From contig CM060733.1 of assembly GCA_030704615.1 (NCBI GenBank), positions 75,120,907 to 75,184,906 on the forward strand: 64,000 bases of DNA, written 5' to 3'. The stretch is from Takakia lepidozioides (taxonomy: Eukaryota > Streptophyta > Takakiopsida > Takakiales > Takakiaceae). Positions 44,415 through 54,623 of the stretch are shown piece by piece; the first letter of the stretch is position 1; every line of letters starts with the position of its first letter. Position numbers and translations under genes: made by a program. A model generated the notes under the pieces. It was not told the DNA's origin and did not search any database. It worked only from the letters and a program-made list of their open reading frames with translations.

Positions 44415-44887
44415 CCCAAAATGAGATCCACTCCATCGATCTCGCAGATAGTGAAGTTCTCACGTCCCTCCCAACTCCCCAGTTGAAGAGGAACATCAAA
44501 CGCCAACCTTGTCGCCAACTGAGGTTCTCCTTTGGCAGAGCGCACCTCAATAGAGGCCCCCACGTCACTTGTCGGGAGTCCCAACTTTCGCGCCGCCGCC
44601 GGCGTCATGAAGGAGTGCGACGCTCCTGTGTCCACCAACAACGACACATTAGTTCCGGATATTATCCCATCCACGAACAATAACTGACTCCCTTTTCGTA
44701 AGGCGCCAGTTTCCTGATACAACTCACAAGAAAATTTGCCTACCTTGCAAGTCCTGGCGACCACCGCTTCCACCAAGCGACTGATGGTATCTTCCGACAG
44801 CTCCGTGGTCGCCCGAGTCATGTTCAATTGCCGGGGCTTCGTGCACTTCTTGGCCATGTGCCCGGGCTCCCCGCAATTGAAACACAC
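44411..44887 (-). CDS. Chromovirus zinc knuckle and aspartic protease
   Basis: The frame begins at the nucleocapsid knuckle [14 protein letters not shown] (CX2CX4HX4C), followed by a linker and the retropepsin active site [18 protein letters not shown] (Asp-Thr-Gly). The second conserved strand, [16 protein letters not shown], ends the domain. The protease would cut the Gag-Pol polyprotein. The frame is open, but its links to gag upstream and RT downstream are out of frame. Confidence 0.9.
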   Translation of the reverse strand: MCFNCGEPGHMAKKCTKPRQLNMTRATTELSEDTISRLVEAVVARTCKVGKFSCELYQETGALRKGSQLLFVDGIISGTNVSLLVDTGASHSFMTPAAARKLGLPTSDVGASIEVRSAKGEPQLATRLAFDVPLQLGSWEGRENFTICEIDGVDLILG

Positions 44888-45142
44888 TCCATCAAAGGTC
44901 GCCTTCTGTCCGCCATAAGTCGCTCCACCCGCTTTTCCTTTCGAAGCACCGGGTGCCGCCTTGACGTGTGAAGGCCCTCCCTTCGATTTCCACGTGCCAT
45001 TTTCGCCGCGTGGCCTATCCCACTTCTTTTCCGGTCGGAGGAGTCACCTTCCCGCCGGGTCTTCTTGTGGTTCAGCTCCGTACGGCCTTGTCTCTCACCC
45101 CTAGGGACATCCGAGAAACATTCAGCCTCTCAATTGCCTCGT

Positions 45143-45900
45143 TCAAAGTCTTGGGTGGCTTCTCTCCAACTTCCGCCTAGCCCATGGGGCCAGTCCCGCC
45201 ACAAAGTTGAAGACCATTTCTGGTTCTGCCATGTCCGCGACTTCGAGCAACAGCACATTGAAAGCCTGGACATACCCCCGAATGTCATCTGTTTGCTTCA
45301 AATTCCTCATCTTGTCCCGGGCAAGCCAGGACGCGTTGAGGGGCACAAACTGTCTCTTCATCAATTCCTTGAACCACTCCAGTTCAAGGTTTCCGGGCTT
45401 GGGCCTCGGTCGTGAAGGCGTTTCTGCCACCATTGTTGAGCATAGCCCCTCAAATAGGTGGGAGCCACTTCCACCCGATCCTCGTCACTCAACTTGGCCG
45501 CCCGGAAGTACTGCTCTAGCTCCAGGAGCCAGGTGTTGAGTGCCTTCCGTTTCGAACGCCCTCGAAGGTGCCGGGTTCCTTAGGCTTCACCTTAAACTTT
45601 GCCTTGGTGGAAGTGGCATTAGCCGCCTTCAACACGTCTTTCAACGTCCCGCCAAACTGCGCCAACAACCCTTCCCAAAAAAGGCATGCCGGCATGGAGG
45701 CATCTCTTGGTTTGTCGGAGCTCTCAAAGATTCCTCGGGCTCCGACTCCTCGGATTTCCCGCTCCTGAGCGGCCTCGTTTTCGGAAACATTAATCGCTTC
45801 CTCAAACGGCCGCCTCGGTGACACGTCCCCCCCATCGGGCTCACCGGGATCATCATCTTTTGGGCCGTTCCGCTTTCGCTTCGGCTTGCCCGACCCCATG
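45143..45900 (-). pseudogene. Chromovirus gag (frameshifted)
   Basis: The likely start is MGSGKPKRKRNGPKDDDPGE at about 45900, 40 bp after the primer-binding site. Capsid-type sequence continues in 45143-45433 (LEWFKELMKRQFVPLN, LARDKMRNLKQTDDIRGYVQ, FNVLLLEVADMAEPEMVFNF). The two parts are in different frames around 45440-45520. It would form the particle shell. Confidence 0.8.
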
Positions 45901-45940
45901 ATGAGGCCAATCCCAAGGACGATCGCGTACTGAACTCTAA

Positions 45941-45952
45941 GCTCTGATACCA
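45941..45952 (-). other. Primer-binding site (initiator Met tRNA type)
   Basis: Minus-strand TGGTATCAGAGC, complementary to the 3' end of plant initiator-Met tRNA. It lies two bases inside the LTR edge at 45955, which fixes element orientation and LTR boundary. Confidence 0.9.
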
Positions 45953-45954
45953 AG

Positions 45955-46683
45955 TGTCGCACACCTCGGTAAACTCCCCTTCAAGTCATAGTTACTCGCT
46001 TTGATGCGCGCGCCTGACTCCCAACCTGGCCGCGGGCCAACTTGGAGTTTCGGCTGCTCACCGGACATAACGGTCCCCTTCCGCTTCCCTCTAAACCCTC
46101 CACCTATTTGGGACTAGGAGAATTCCCTTTGGTAGATGGCAGTCCGGAACAGCTCCCCAACTCGTGTCGCTTTCCGGTCGCTCGCTTCACTAGTTTTTGG
46201 TCACCAACGGGCTTGCACCGTCTCGGGGTTACTACTCCCTATATATACTTCTGTAGCTGTCCGCGGGGGTTTCATAACCAGCCATGCCATTTTTATGGCG
46301 AACACCAGCGAAAACCCTCGACTCCCGGTGGTGAGCCGCGGTGAGTCTAGCCCACTCACCGCGGCCCCAATGGACCGTGATGAGTCCCAAGACTCCCCAC
46401 GACTCCCACCTCGAGGTCTCCACCCCATGGTGAGTCCTATGCCACCCCCACTAAGTCCCTAAGCTACCACCACCCCTTGTGGAGCCACCTCCACCGCAAC
46501 CCGGCGTGCGGGGCTCCACCTAGTGAGCGCCTCCGCCTCCTTGAGTGCCTTGGGCACTCAAGGGTGCTTCAGCCCCCCATACCATATCGCTGCCGCTGCC
46601 CCCACACAGGGGCAGCCCCTCATGTGTCCCGACCCCCTGCCCTCAAGGCAAAGGGCCGCGACAATACCCCTTCTACCAGGGAG
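45955..46683 (-). repeat. Truncated 5' LTR of the chromovirus
   Basis: It matches 39739-40475 of the 3' LTR and stops abruptly at 46683, where sequence leading to transposase copy 3 begins. About 860 bp of the LTR are missing, so the insertion was followed by a deletion at this edge. Confidence 0.85.
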
Positions 46684-46726
46684 CTTCCCCGCACGCCATC
46701 CTGGCAGTCTTGTGTGCACATCTCCC

Positions 46727-49665
46727 ATGGCGGAAAACCCGAGCGCTACAGTGTACTGCCCTCCTCACGAGCATAGAGCTTCATTTCCGTGCAGAGGGGA
46801 CATCTGCCGGGTGATGGAGAAATATCTGTGCGTTCGATACCACCTGAAACCGGGTCGGTTTTTTGGAGGAGGAAAGGAATGACTCTAACGGCCTTGTTGT
46901 CGAGAGTATTGTTGTGATCCACGATGATTTCGGCGATGGCAGGAATGACGAGTCCACCATCGGACAGCGTCATATACAGGGCTGTTGGGGACTTCATTTG
47001 CCCGCCAAATGCACCTTCTATCCTGGCGCCTTCCACGAAACAATCCGCGAATCAGAGTGGCTACCTCAAAGAGAGAAGTCCGCAACGAAGTAAATCCAGA
47101 GCCGAACCCATCCATGAAGACGAGCGAGAAGGGTTGTTCACAACCTGTCCGACTCAGACGAGGTCATGGAAGTTCCGAGGTCGTCCTGGAGATCAGGCAA
47201 GTCCTCAATGGACGTCAGTGGAGGAGGGAGTCATATTCCCAGCACGAGCACCGCAATTCGATCTATTCTTGAAATTCTGCGAGGGCTTCACCTGGAGGGA
47301 CACCGGTCGGAGCTGGCCGGGCTGGACTACAGCAAGTTTGCAATTAAATCGGTTAAATGCCTTCCGCCGACGTCGACGGTAATATCTTCTTTGAGTTCCC
47401 TCCTCGGGCGGACTACTCGAGGGCGTCCGGAATGTTGACAGATATGGATAGAAAACATGACGGTCATCCTTGGTGCGTTACCGAAACCACCAGCATGAAG
47501 ATGCTCGATGGTGTGCGGGTGCGCTACGTTGTTTGTGCGGGCGCGTTGCGGTGTTTCCCCAACTTGCTTCCACTTTAAATCCAGAGGTCACAGGAACGAG
47601 ACCGATTGGACAGGCACAGCTCATCAACCATTTTGAGCTCAGGAGAAGGTTCCGAACTCCACATTTAAGTGTGCGCATTGCAAAGAACCACCACACTGCA
47701 TGTCTGTTTGTAATGCCAAGCAGTTCTATGTGTTGCACCGTTTCCCTGACCTCACCCGAGCTTGCATACACGTTGGTTCCCATTGTCACAAATTGGCGAG
47801 GGGAACTCGCGGGAGGCTGCCCACGAAGCAGAGCTCGTTCAGGAGGAGGTTAAGTTGAGACCGGGTGCCAAACCCAAACAGATACAGCTCCAAGCCGCCC
47901 ATAAGATGGCATTGGCCAGAATTATGTCGAAAGACGGCTCCGATAGAGTTCCTCTCGACGAGAAGGAAATGGAGGCATGCTGGAGTCGGTGTCCCACGTA
48001 TGTTCACCGAATGTACAAAACCACATTGTCTCATGCAAACAGAAAATTGGGCGTGGCTCGGATATGCACTCCATTCTGGGAGGTGAAGCGACGATGTGGA
48101 TATGACTACATTCATGGAAGTAGGTTTCCAGGACAAGGGACTGAGGCAGATCGTTGTTTCGTATCAAAATGTCCACGTGTGGACCTGGCAGCGGCGTCGA
48201 ACTGGTCGACAGGATGACGAGTGGGAACTTGTCAAACAGTTGGGTCATGTTCGACCATATCAAGCGAATTACAAATCACCAGTGGGTGACAATGGGTGCA
48301 CATGTCTACGACACCCACTGCAGGATGCTAATGACAATTGCTATTTGTGAGATGAAAGGAGAGGACACACAATCGGAGATGCTTCTTTGCAGGGAATAAA
48401 CGAACAGATGGCCAAGGCGGGATTGCCCCCTCCCAATTTCCGTGGTTTCATGGCGGACAACGCACAAGCAAATTGGGCTGCCATCCAAAGGGTGTACGGG
48501 CAAGACCCCAATGTTCCCATGGAAGGCAAGGAGAGATCTTGTGGGTTCCATTTTCTGCAGAGCCTTTCGCAGTACACAACCAGGCTCGTGGCGCCAGATT
48601 TCAGAGAGGAGCACCGTTCCATGTGCCTTGCGTGGAAGCGCGCTCCCACCTTGGATGATGCAGAATCACAGTTTGCATGCATACGAGCTTGGTGGACATC
48701 GTCAGGTGCTGTAAGGAAATCAGACGAGAGAGCAATGGTCAGTTGGCTAGCATGGTGGCATTATCGTTTCCTCCAGTTCGGCGACTATATGCGGGAGGTG
48801 AGTTGCACGAATTTGCGTCCCGTTGAATATTATTCTTGGCCATATTTGTAACTTGCTTGTAACCTGAACATGTGCTTGTGCAGGAAATGTGTCTCGACTC
48901 CGACACCGACATGCCCACGACAAACATGGCCGAATCAGTGCACTCTTCCTGGCGTGCCTCCTCTGCAGCGCATCTAGTGGACATCCTCACTACCACAACG
49001 AAGGACATTGTGAGGTCAATTATGCAGCAATGCAGGTACAACGAGTTCTTGAAAGGGAAACAGTGGGGCTTGGGGCCGGACAGGCAGGAAATGCTGATGC
49101 GGACTGCCTCTAGATCAAAGAATCCTCGGAAGTGGGCGGCGGCCTTGCGAGAGGGCCTTCGGGACACGCCATTGCTGCGAAGAGGCCAACATCTGGAAGG
49201 AGATGTTCATACCCGTCCAGTGAGACGAAGACTTGACGAGGCACCTGGCGGAGAAGAGGATTCATGGCAAGCTGACAAGAATATTCGCACGCTCCCTCGT
49301 GGTCCGGTGATGTTGCCCGAGGAGGTCTCGTCGAGCACCGCAAGTCCTGCACGTTCAAGATCGCCATCTCCTTTGAGCACAGGGCGCGTGCCCCGGCAAC
49401 ATAACGAGCCATCTGTAGTAAAGCAGTACAACATTCCCATTGTGGAGACAAGAGTGTCGGAGTCACAGTGGAGAATTGCGAGGACATTGCCGGCATTTCG
49501 AGGGAAGTGCTGCGCCCATCCGGTGGATACGAGAGCACGCTGTGGTGAGATGATTCGGAGGAACCCACACGGTGCTGTACCTGCACCTTGTTTCAGCGGC
49601 AGATTTTTGACTCTCACATTTGCTTACGCCACAACGCAGACATTTTGGTTCTGTAGGCACGACAT
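46727..49665 (+). pseudogene. MULE-like DDE transposase, copy 3 (decayed)
   Basis: It starts near ATG 46727 (MAENPSATVYCPPHEHRASF), which aligns with copy 1 (VCCPPSLGRALIP, then CRV and KFKLKPG). A broken zinc-finger region (46.9-48.1 kb) follows. The best-kept part is the core: SWVMFDHIKRITNHQWVTM, LMTIAICEMKGEDTQSEM, then 48387-48796 with NFRGFMADNAQANW and ERSCGFHF. A clean intron (GTGAGT 48797 to CAG 48882) precedes NMAESVHSSWRASSAAHLVD and FWFCRHDMHW. The SWIM-like end is replaced by palindrome array iv. Several frameshifts before 48150 inactivate it. It is divergent from copy B, and the chromovirus sits between them. Confidence 0.8.
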
Positions 49666-49682
49666 GCACTGGTACCTGTGTC

Positions 49683-50110
49683 TGGGAAAATGGCGCCGAA
49701 TTTCTCTTTTTTGGGCCGAAAACTGGCTAAGTCCAACATGCACTGGTACCGAAAAAATGGCGCCGAATTCTCTTTTTTTTGGCCGAAAAACTGGCTAAGT
49801 CCCAACATGCACTGGTACTGTCTGGAAAAATGGCGCCGAATTTCTCTTTTTGGGCCGAAAAACTGGCTAAGTCCCAACATGCACTGGTACAGTGTCTGGA
49901 AAAATGGCGCCGAATTTCCCTATTTTGCGCCAAAAACTGGCTAAGTCCAAACATGCACTGGAAAAATGGCGCCGAATTACTTGTCATGAGGGGACCTATA
50001 GCCGCGGAATTCGGCACCATTTTTCGCCAGAGAGACCTATTACCGCGAAATACGTCGTCGTTTTTTCAGGTTACGGACCCTATTACCGCGAAATTCGGCG
50101 CCATATTTGC
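49683..50110. repeat. Palindrome array iv-b (about 7 units)
   Basis: Units of about 70 bp contain AAAATGGCGCCGAATTT, then a pyrimidine run, GGGCCGAAAACTGGCTAAG and CATGCACTGGTAC. The last motif repeats the final codons of the transposase (ACATGCACTGGTAC at 49661), so the array seems to have grown from the coding end. The palindrome and the GCTAAGTCC spacer are the same as in the copy B intron array. Confidence 0.9.
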
Positions 50111-50277
50111 ACATGTCGCTGGGAATTGGCATGAGCGGAAGACGAAATATCATGAGCACAACTGTCAAAACTGCAATTTTCCCTTCAAGGGGACGAATAA
50201 TATATTTTTGTTTTTCCTGACACATTGCATTAAATTATTGTTTTTTATTGTTTTTTATTTTCGAAATTTGTACTTCT

Positions 50278-50352
50278 GCTCATGAAAACCGATTGTCTTA
50301 CTACTCTGCTCATGCCGCTCATGCCGCTCATGCTCATGAAATAGCAAACCTC
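50278..50352 (-). repeat. Right terminal inverted repeat of element 3
   Basis: Read on the minus strand it begins GAGGTTTGCTATTTCATGAG and continues with CATGAGCGG repeats. The tip matches the left end of element 1 at 20 of 21 positions and the left end of element 3 over the 15-bp core. The two matching tips both lie on the transposase side. Confidence 0.75.
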
Positions 50353-50394
50353 CTCTCCGGATGTTAACCCACGTCCACCTGTCACTGATCCTAT

Positions 50395-50685
50395 GGACTG
50401 TGTATCCCTGGTAGGCTGTGTTGAGCTGTGACAGGCTGTGTCATACTGTGGTACGCTGTGATATGTTTGTTTGCACTGTGGTAAGCTGTGATAGGCTGTG
50501 ACACGCTGTGGTAGGTTGTGATAGGCCGTGTCACGCTGTGATGGGCTGTGATAGGTGTGACACTGTGATGGGCTGTGATAGGTGTGACTGATGGGTTTTG
50601 ATAGGCTGTGCCACACTGTGATGGGTTGTGATAGGCTGTGTGACACTGTGATGGGTTGTGATAGGCTGTGCCACACTTGTACTAC
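50395..50685. repeat. Short tandem repeat of GGCTGTGATA type
   Basis: Degenerate 10-11 bp units (GGCTGTGATA, GGCTGTGTCA, CACTGTGATG) are organised into higher-order copies of roughly 35 bp. Open frames on the minus strand are artefacts (for example HSVTQPITTHHS repeats). Confidence 0.85.
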
Positions 50686-51610
50686 CCGTCCTGGTCATAT
50701 ACACTCGGCTTAGCGACAAGTGCTCCATACTCTGTTGGTATCACTGGCGCAGCCCGTGACTGCTTCTGTGTTTCAACATGCAAATCATGTTGCAATGGTT
50801 TGTCATGGATTCCACTGTACCCCTTCAACTTATTGGCATTGACTCTTCCCAGCATCTCCTTGTTAATGGTTTGTAACATGGTTGTGTTGTTATCATATCT
50901 TCTCTTCTGTATGACATAAGGTCCTTTCCATGGTGATTTAAGCTTATAAGCTTTAATCTTCCCCTTCTTCTGCAACCAGAGAACCAAATCTCCCTTTATT
51001 TTGCCTTCATCAAACTGTTCCTTCCTCTTCATCTGAATTCTCTGGTTATCAGCTGCATCAGCACGTACTTCTTCCACATGGTATAATTCATGTTTCCTGA
51101 CCTTAATTGAATCTTGCAATTCCATTCTCTTTCCCCATTCCGTTCTCATGGTAGGTAACAAAGAATTCCACTGGAAGTAAAGCTTCCATACCATAAACTA
51201 ATTGGAATGGTGTATACTTAGTGGTGACTTTATATGAAGTCTTGTATGACCACAAAGCTGTCAGCAGCTTCGTATCCCAATCCGTTCTGTTTGCATTGAC
51301 TATCTTAGCCAAGATAGTACATATTTTGTTGGTAGCCTCTGCCTGCCCATTACCTTGTGGTAACGTTGTACTCTTCCTATGCACAATCATGAACTCTTTA
51401 GTCAATAGATCAATGGTCTCAATAATGAAGTGACTTCCCTTATCACTGATAAATTCCAAGGGACAGCCAAATCGTGTAAGTATGTTCTCATACAGGAACC
51501 TTGCTGTGGACTTGGCTGTGTTGTCCCTCAAAGCTTTAGCTTCCACCCACTTCATAGTATAATCAGTGGTTGTAATTATGTACTTGTTCTGTGTATTCTT
51601 GGCCGGTGGG
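50684..51610 (-). pseudogene. Gypsy integrase core and C-terminal domain (frameshifted)
   Basis: The core frame (51103-51555) has FGCPLEFISDKGSHF (second catalytic Asp) and LPQGNGQAEATNKICTILAK (Glu). A frame change near 51110-51190 leads into the C-terminal domain (50684-51194): DEGKIKGDLVLWLQKKGK, then YKLKSPWKGPYVI and VNANKLKGY, a typical gypsy GPY-like module. No chromodomain follows. Confidence 0.85.
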
Positions 51611-52462
51611 TTAATTGGTCCAACAAAGTCTAGTCCCCATTTCTGAAATGGTTTCAGTAGGCATCGTAGGATGCAAAGCCATCTTCCCAGATCTCTGCAA
51701 AGGTCCTAGCCTCTGACATTCATCACAACTCTGACAATAGTTGTGTACATCTTTGAACAAAGTAGGCCACCAGTAACCTGCAAGTAGTATCTTCCTACTA
51801 GTAGTCTTTTCTCCATAATGACCTCCAGCCACTCCTTTATGAACTTCTTCCAAAACTTTATTTACTTCATGGTGGTACAAGCATCGTTTAAGTACTCCAT
51901 CAGGTCCTAGCTTATACATTCTGCCCCCTACCATAGTATAAGGTAAAGCCTTGATAGCGATTCTCTTCCTCTGCTCCTTACCATAACTAGGTGGGCCCTG
52001 ACCATGAGTAAGGTAATATCTGATTGGCCACTGCCAATCTAACCATTCATCTGCACTTCCTTGCACCTCCATTGCGAATAAACTCGCATCAGGTAATTGG
52101 TCGTCTACTCCTGTGGCGGCCTCTCCTGTTGTTAGGCGTGACAAATGAACTGCCACAAGATGCAAACGGCCAGGCTTGTAAACAACTTCGAACTCAAACT
52201 CGTGCAAGATTATTAACCACCTCGCTATCCTTCCACTTATCAAAGGTTTGTTCACCAGATATATCAGAGCATGGTGATCCACAAAAAACATAAACTTTCT
52301 TCCCAATAGGTAATGTCTGAATTTCTTGATTGCATAAATCATTGCCAGTGCTTCTCTTTCAGTTGTGCTATAGTTCCTTTCAGCACTGTTCATCAACCTG
52401 CTAGCATAGTACACAGGTGAATCTATATTTCCTATAACATTTTGGGCTAACACCGCTCCCAA
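51611..52462 (-). CDS. Gypsy RNase H and integrase zinc finger
   Basis: A 283-codon frame. ASRLMNSAERNYSTTEREAL and FFVDHHALIYLVNKPLISGR are RNase H motifs, and FEVVYKPGRLHLVAVHLSRL closes the domain. After a linker, HHEVNKVLEEVHKGVAGGHY and NYCQSCDECQRLG provide the HHCC finger of integrase. The usual Asn-Ala-Asp-Ala-LSR end reads LVAVHLSR here, so one RNase H catalytic Asp appears lost. Confidence 0.8.
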   Translation of the reverse strand: MGAVLAQNVIGNIDSPVYYASRLMNSAERNYSTTEREALAMIYAIKKFRHYLLGRKFMFFVDHHALIYLVNKPLISGRIARWLIILHEFEFEVVYKPGRLHLVAVHLSRLTTGEAATGVDDQLPDASLFAMEVQGSADEWLDWQWPIRYYLTHGQGPPSYGKEQRKRIAIKALPYTMVGGRMYKLGPDGVLKRCLYHHEVNKVLEEVHKGVAGGHYGEKTTSRKILLAGYWWPTLFKDVHNYCQSCDECQRLGPLQRSGKMALHPTMPTETISEMGTRLCWTN

Positions 52463-53355
52463 CGCTTCTCCTGAGGCATCAAGTGAACATGGAATACTAC
52501 ATGCCAGTGAGGGTTAATCAGCACAGGTGTAGTTGTTACTGACAATGTAAGTTCCTCAAAAGCCTGTTGACATTCAGCTGTCCATGCAAACACTGCATCT
52601 TTCTTCAGAAGCTTGCTCAATGGTGCTGCTATCTGTGCATACATTTTGACAAATCTTCTGTAATAACTGGTTTGTCCAAGGAATCTCCTTAAACTCTTAA
52701 CATTTACTGGTGGTGGTGAGGCTTTAATGGCCTCTGTCTTCTTGGGATCCACAAGAAGTCCCCTCTTACACACAATGTGTCCCAGAAGCACCCCTGAGTT
52801 CACACAGAAAGTACACTTCTCTGGATTCAGGCCCAGACCTCTCATTCTGCATCTGGCCAAACATAACTCCAATTTATGCAAGTGCTCATTCTTAGAGCTG
52901 TACACACTGAAATCATCCAAGAACACCTGCATGAAATCATCCAGATACTCATGAAAAAATTCACTTATCACTCTCTGAAAGGTTGCTGGTGCATTACAAA
53001 GTCCAAAAGGCATGACTTTGTATGCATAAGCACCCCAGTCTGTGATGAAAGCCGTCTTTCCCTGGTCTCTTCTGCCACTTGCACTTGATTATAACCACTG
53101 AAGCCATCCATGAATGAGTACATCTCATGGCCTGCCACAATGTCCAATACCGCTTCTGTATGGCAAAGGGAAAGGATCTTTCTTCGTGCAAGCATTCAAC
53201 TTCTTATAGTTCACACAAACTCTCAGTTTACCATTCTTCTTGGGAACTATCACAATGGGTGACAACCAAGTTGTATACTCTATCGGGTATATAAACTTAG
53301 CCTCAGCCAACTTCTTGATCTCTTCTCCAACCTTCTGTGCATAGTTGGGATTCAT
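52447..53355 (-). pseudogene. Gypsy reverse transcriptase (FLDD variant, frameshifted)
   Basis: The first part (53125-53355) has SPIVIVPKKNGKLRVCVNYK and KLNACTKKDPFPLP. The frame changes between about 53000 and 53190, where SFMDGFSGYNQVQVA is read. The second part (52447-53013) has MPFGLCNAPATFQRVISEFF, the active site QVFLDDFSVYSS (F-L-D-D for Y-x-D-D, both Asp kept) and FLGQTSYYRRFV. At least two small indels make it a pseudogene. Confidence 0.85.
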
Positions 53356-53966
53356 TCTGTACCTTGCCTGTTTAATTGGTACTGACCCTGGTTCCAGTTC
53401 AATCTTATGCTAACAGATCTCAGGTGGTATCCCTTTTAGATCCTCGTAGCTCCAAGCAAATACATCTCTGTATTTGATGAACAAACTCTTAGCTTCCTCA
53501 AAGAATTCTGGCTCCAAATCAGCCCCTACCTTCACCATCCTCGGTTCCTCTTCAGTTCCCACATTCACTTCTCTCACCTGCTCATCAGCTGTGATTGTCC
53601 AACCAGTCACCACTTCATCCTGTAAACTCACAGTGGCTGGTTCCTCTAGGATTTCCATTTCTCCTTCTCTTTCATAAAAATGTGTGGTGGGTAACTGCTT
53701 ATTTCACCCTCAATTGGTGTTGTTGTCACTACACCACAACAGATACCTTTTAAACAACTTAGGCCTTCCAGTTGCAGCTCTGCAACCTGTTCCCACTCTG
53801 GATGTGCAGCGAATAGGGTAGCTTCCTGCTCCTCATCCAGTCCTCCCCTCCAGTCATACTCCCTGACCCCTCGAGGTCTTCTCGTAGCAGGTAATCTACT
53901 AGATTTCTTAGTGGTAATTTGTATCTTGTGCATCCATTATGCACAGTTAGTAACTGGGAATTCCAG

Positions 53967-54623
53967 TCATGGAATACCCTGGCCTGTTTTCAGCCACGGA
54001 CGTCCCAACAATAAGGAGTAAGCTTCCATGACTTCATCCATTTTTAACACAGTTACTGTGATCATAAAGATCATCTTTTGAATCTGTATCTTAACTCCTC
54101 TTATCAATCCCAATGGCTGTACACTTCTTTGATCTGCCATTGTTACTGTAAATGGGGCTGGTTTCATGTTACTTAGACCAAGCTTCTGCCTTAATTGGTC
54201 TGTCATGATATTCACTCTAGAGCCTCCATCTATCAGTACATCAGTTAGTTCTGTGCTTCCAATTCTCAATTGGATTACTGGCATAGAATCATCAAAGTCC
54301 ATGACTGCTTCTCGCCCTTCCGGCTTCACATTATAACTAGTCACCTTGCTGTTCAGGTCTGTGTTTCTTGTCACATGGGCAATTCGATTGATTGCTTGAT
54401 ACAGCCTGTGTCTACAATAAGGTGCCACAGCCAATAGCTGTCCAATGGTAATCTCTGCTTTGGTCTGGCAAATTACTTCAGCCAAAGTCCCTTCATTACT
54501 CTGCATGTCTGCAACTTCTTTCTTCCTTTCATCCTCACTCACTTCTTCTTCTCCATCAGAATCAGATGAATCTGCCATAGGAATATCAGTACTCTTCTGC
54601 ATTTCCCTTATGGTATCTGCCAC
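53967..54623 (-). CDS. Gypsy aspartic protease region (DGGS type)
   Basis: A 218-codon open frame. ELTDVLIDGGSRVNIMT holds the active site, Asp-Gly-Gly in place of the usual Asp-Ser/Thr-Gly. PAPFTVTMADQRSVQPLG and YSLLLGRPWLKTGQGIP are the flanking conserved strands. The upstream half is acidic (DSSDSDGEEEVSEDE) and has no knuckle. It would process the polyprotein. The frame begins at a Met near 54623, close to where the element is cut off, so the true start is unknown. Confidence 0.8.
   Translation of the reverse strand: MADTIREMQKSTDIPMADSSDSDGEEEVSEDERKKEVADMQSNEGTLAEVICQTKAEITIGQLLAVAPYCRHRLYQAINRIAHVTRNTDLNSKVTSYNVKPEGREAVMDFDDSMPVIQLRIGSTELTDVLIDGGSRVNIMTDQLRQKLGLSNMKPAPFTVTMADQRSVQPLGLIRGVKIQIQKMIFMITVTVLKMDEVMEAYSLLLGRPWLKTGQGIP

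Larger units (their letters stand above)
39739..46683 (-). mobile_element. Chromovirus-type gypsy LTR retrotransposon inserted in element 3
   Basis: A minus-strand Ty3/gypsy element with a complete 3' LTR (39739-41325), polypurine tract, gag-pol with a C-terminal chromodomain, a primer-binding site and a 5' LTR cut to 729 bp (45955-46683). Gene order is gag, zinc knuckle, protease, RT, RNase H, integrase, chromodomain. RT is intact across about 360 codons, while RNase H and integrase carry several small indels. It lies between array iii and the start of transposase copy 3, splitting element 3. Because the 5' LTR is truncated, its own target duplication cannot be tested. Confidence 0.9.
31923..50352. 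mobile_element. Element 3: composite MULE-like element with nested chromovirus
   Basis: TGCTATTTCATGAGC at 31925-31939 is repeated in inverse at 50332-50346, followed inwards at both ends by CATGAGCGG repeats. The 8-bp repeat CTCTCCGG flanks both sides. Inside, from left to right, are ParB-methyltransferase copy B (-), array iii, a chromovirus insertion (39739-46683), transposase copy 3 (+) and an array of family iv palindromes. Without the chromovirus the element is about 11.5 kb. Family iv palindromes occur both in an intron of copy B and beside the transposase end, which supports treating it as one unit. Confidence 0.75.

Noticed and set aside
39739-46683. An intact, active chromovirus
   Set aside because: Although RT and protease are open, gag, RNase H and integrase are frameshifted and the 5' LTR is truncated.
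50245-50728. Minus-strand ORFs rich in His, Ser and Gln
   Set aside because: Translation of the GGCTGTGATA tandem repeat.
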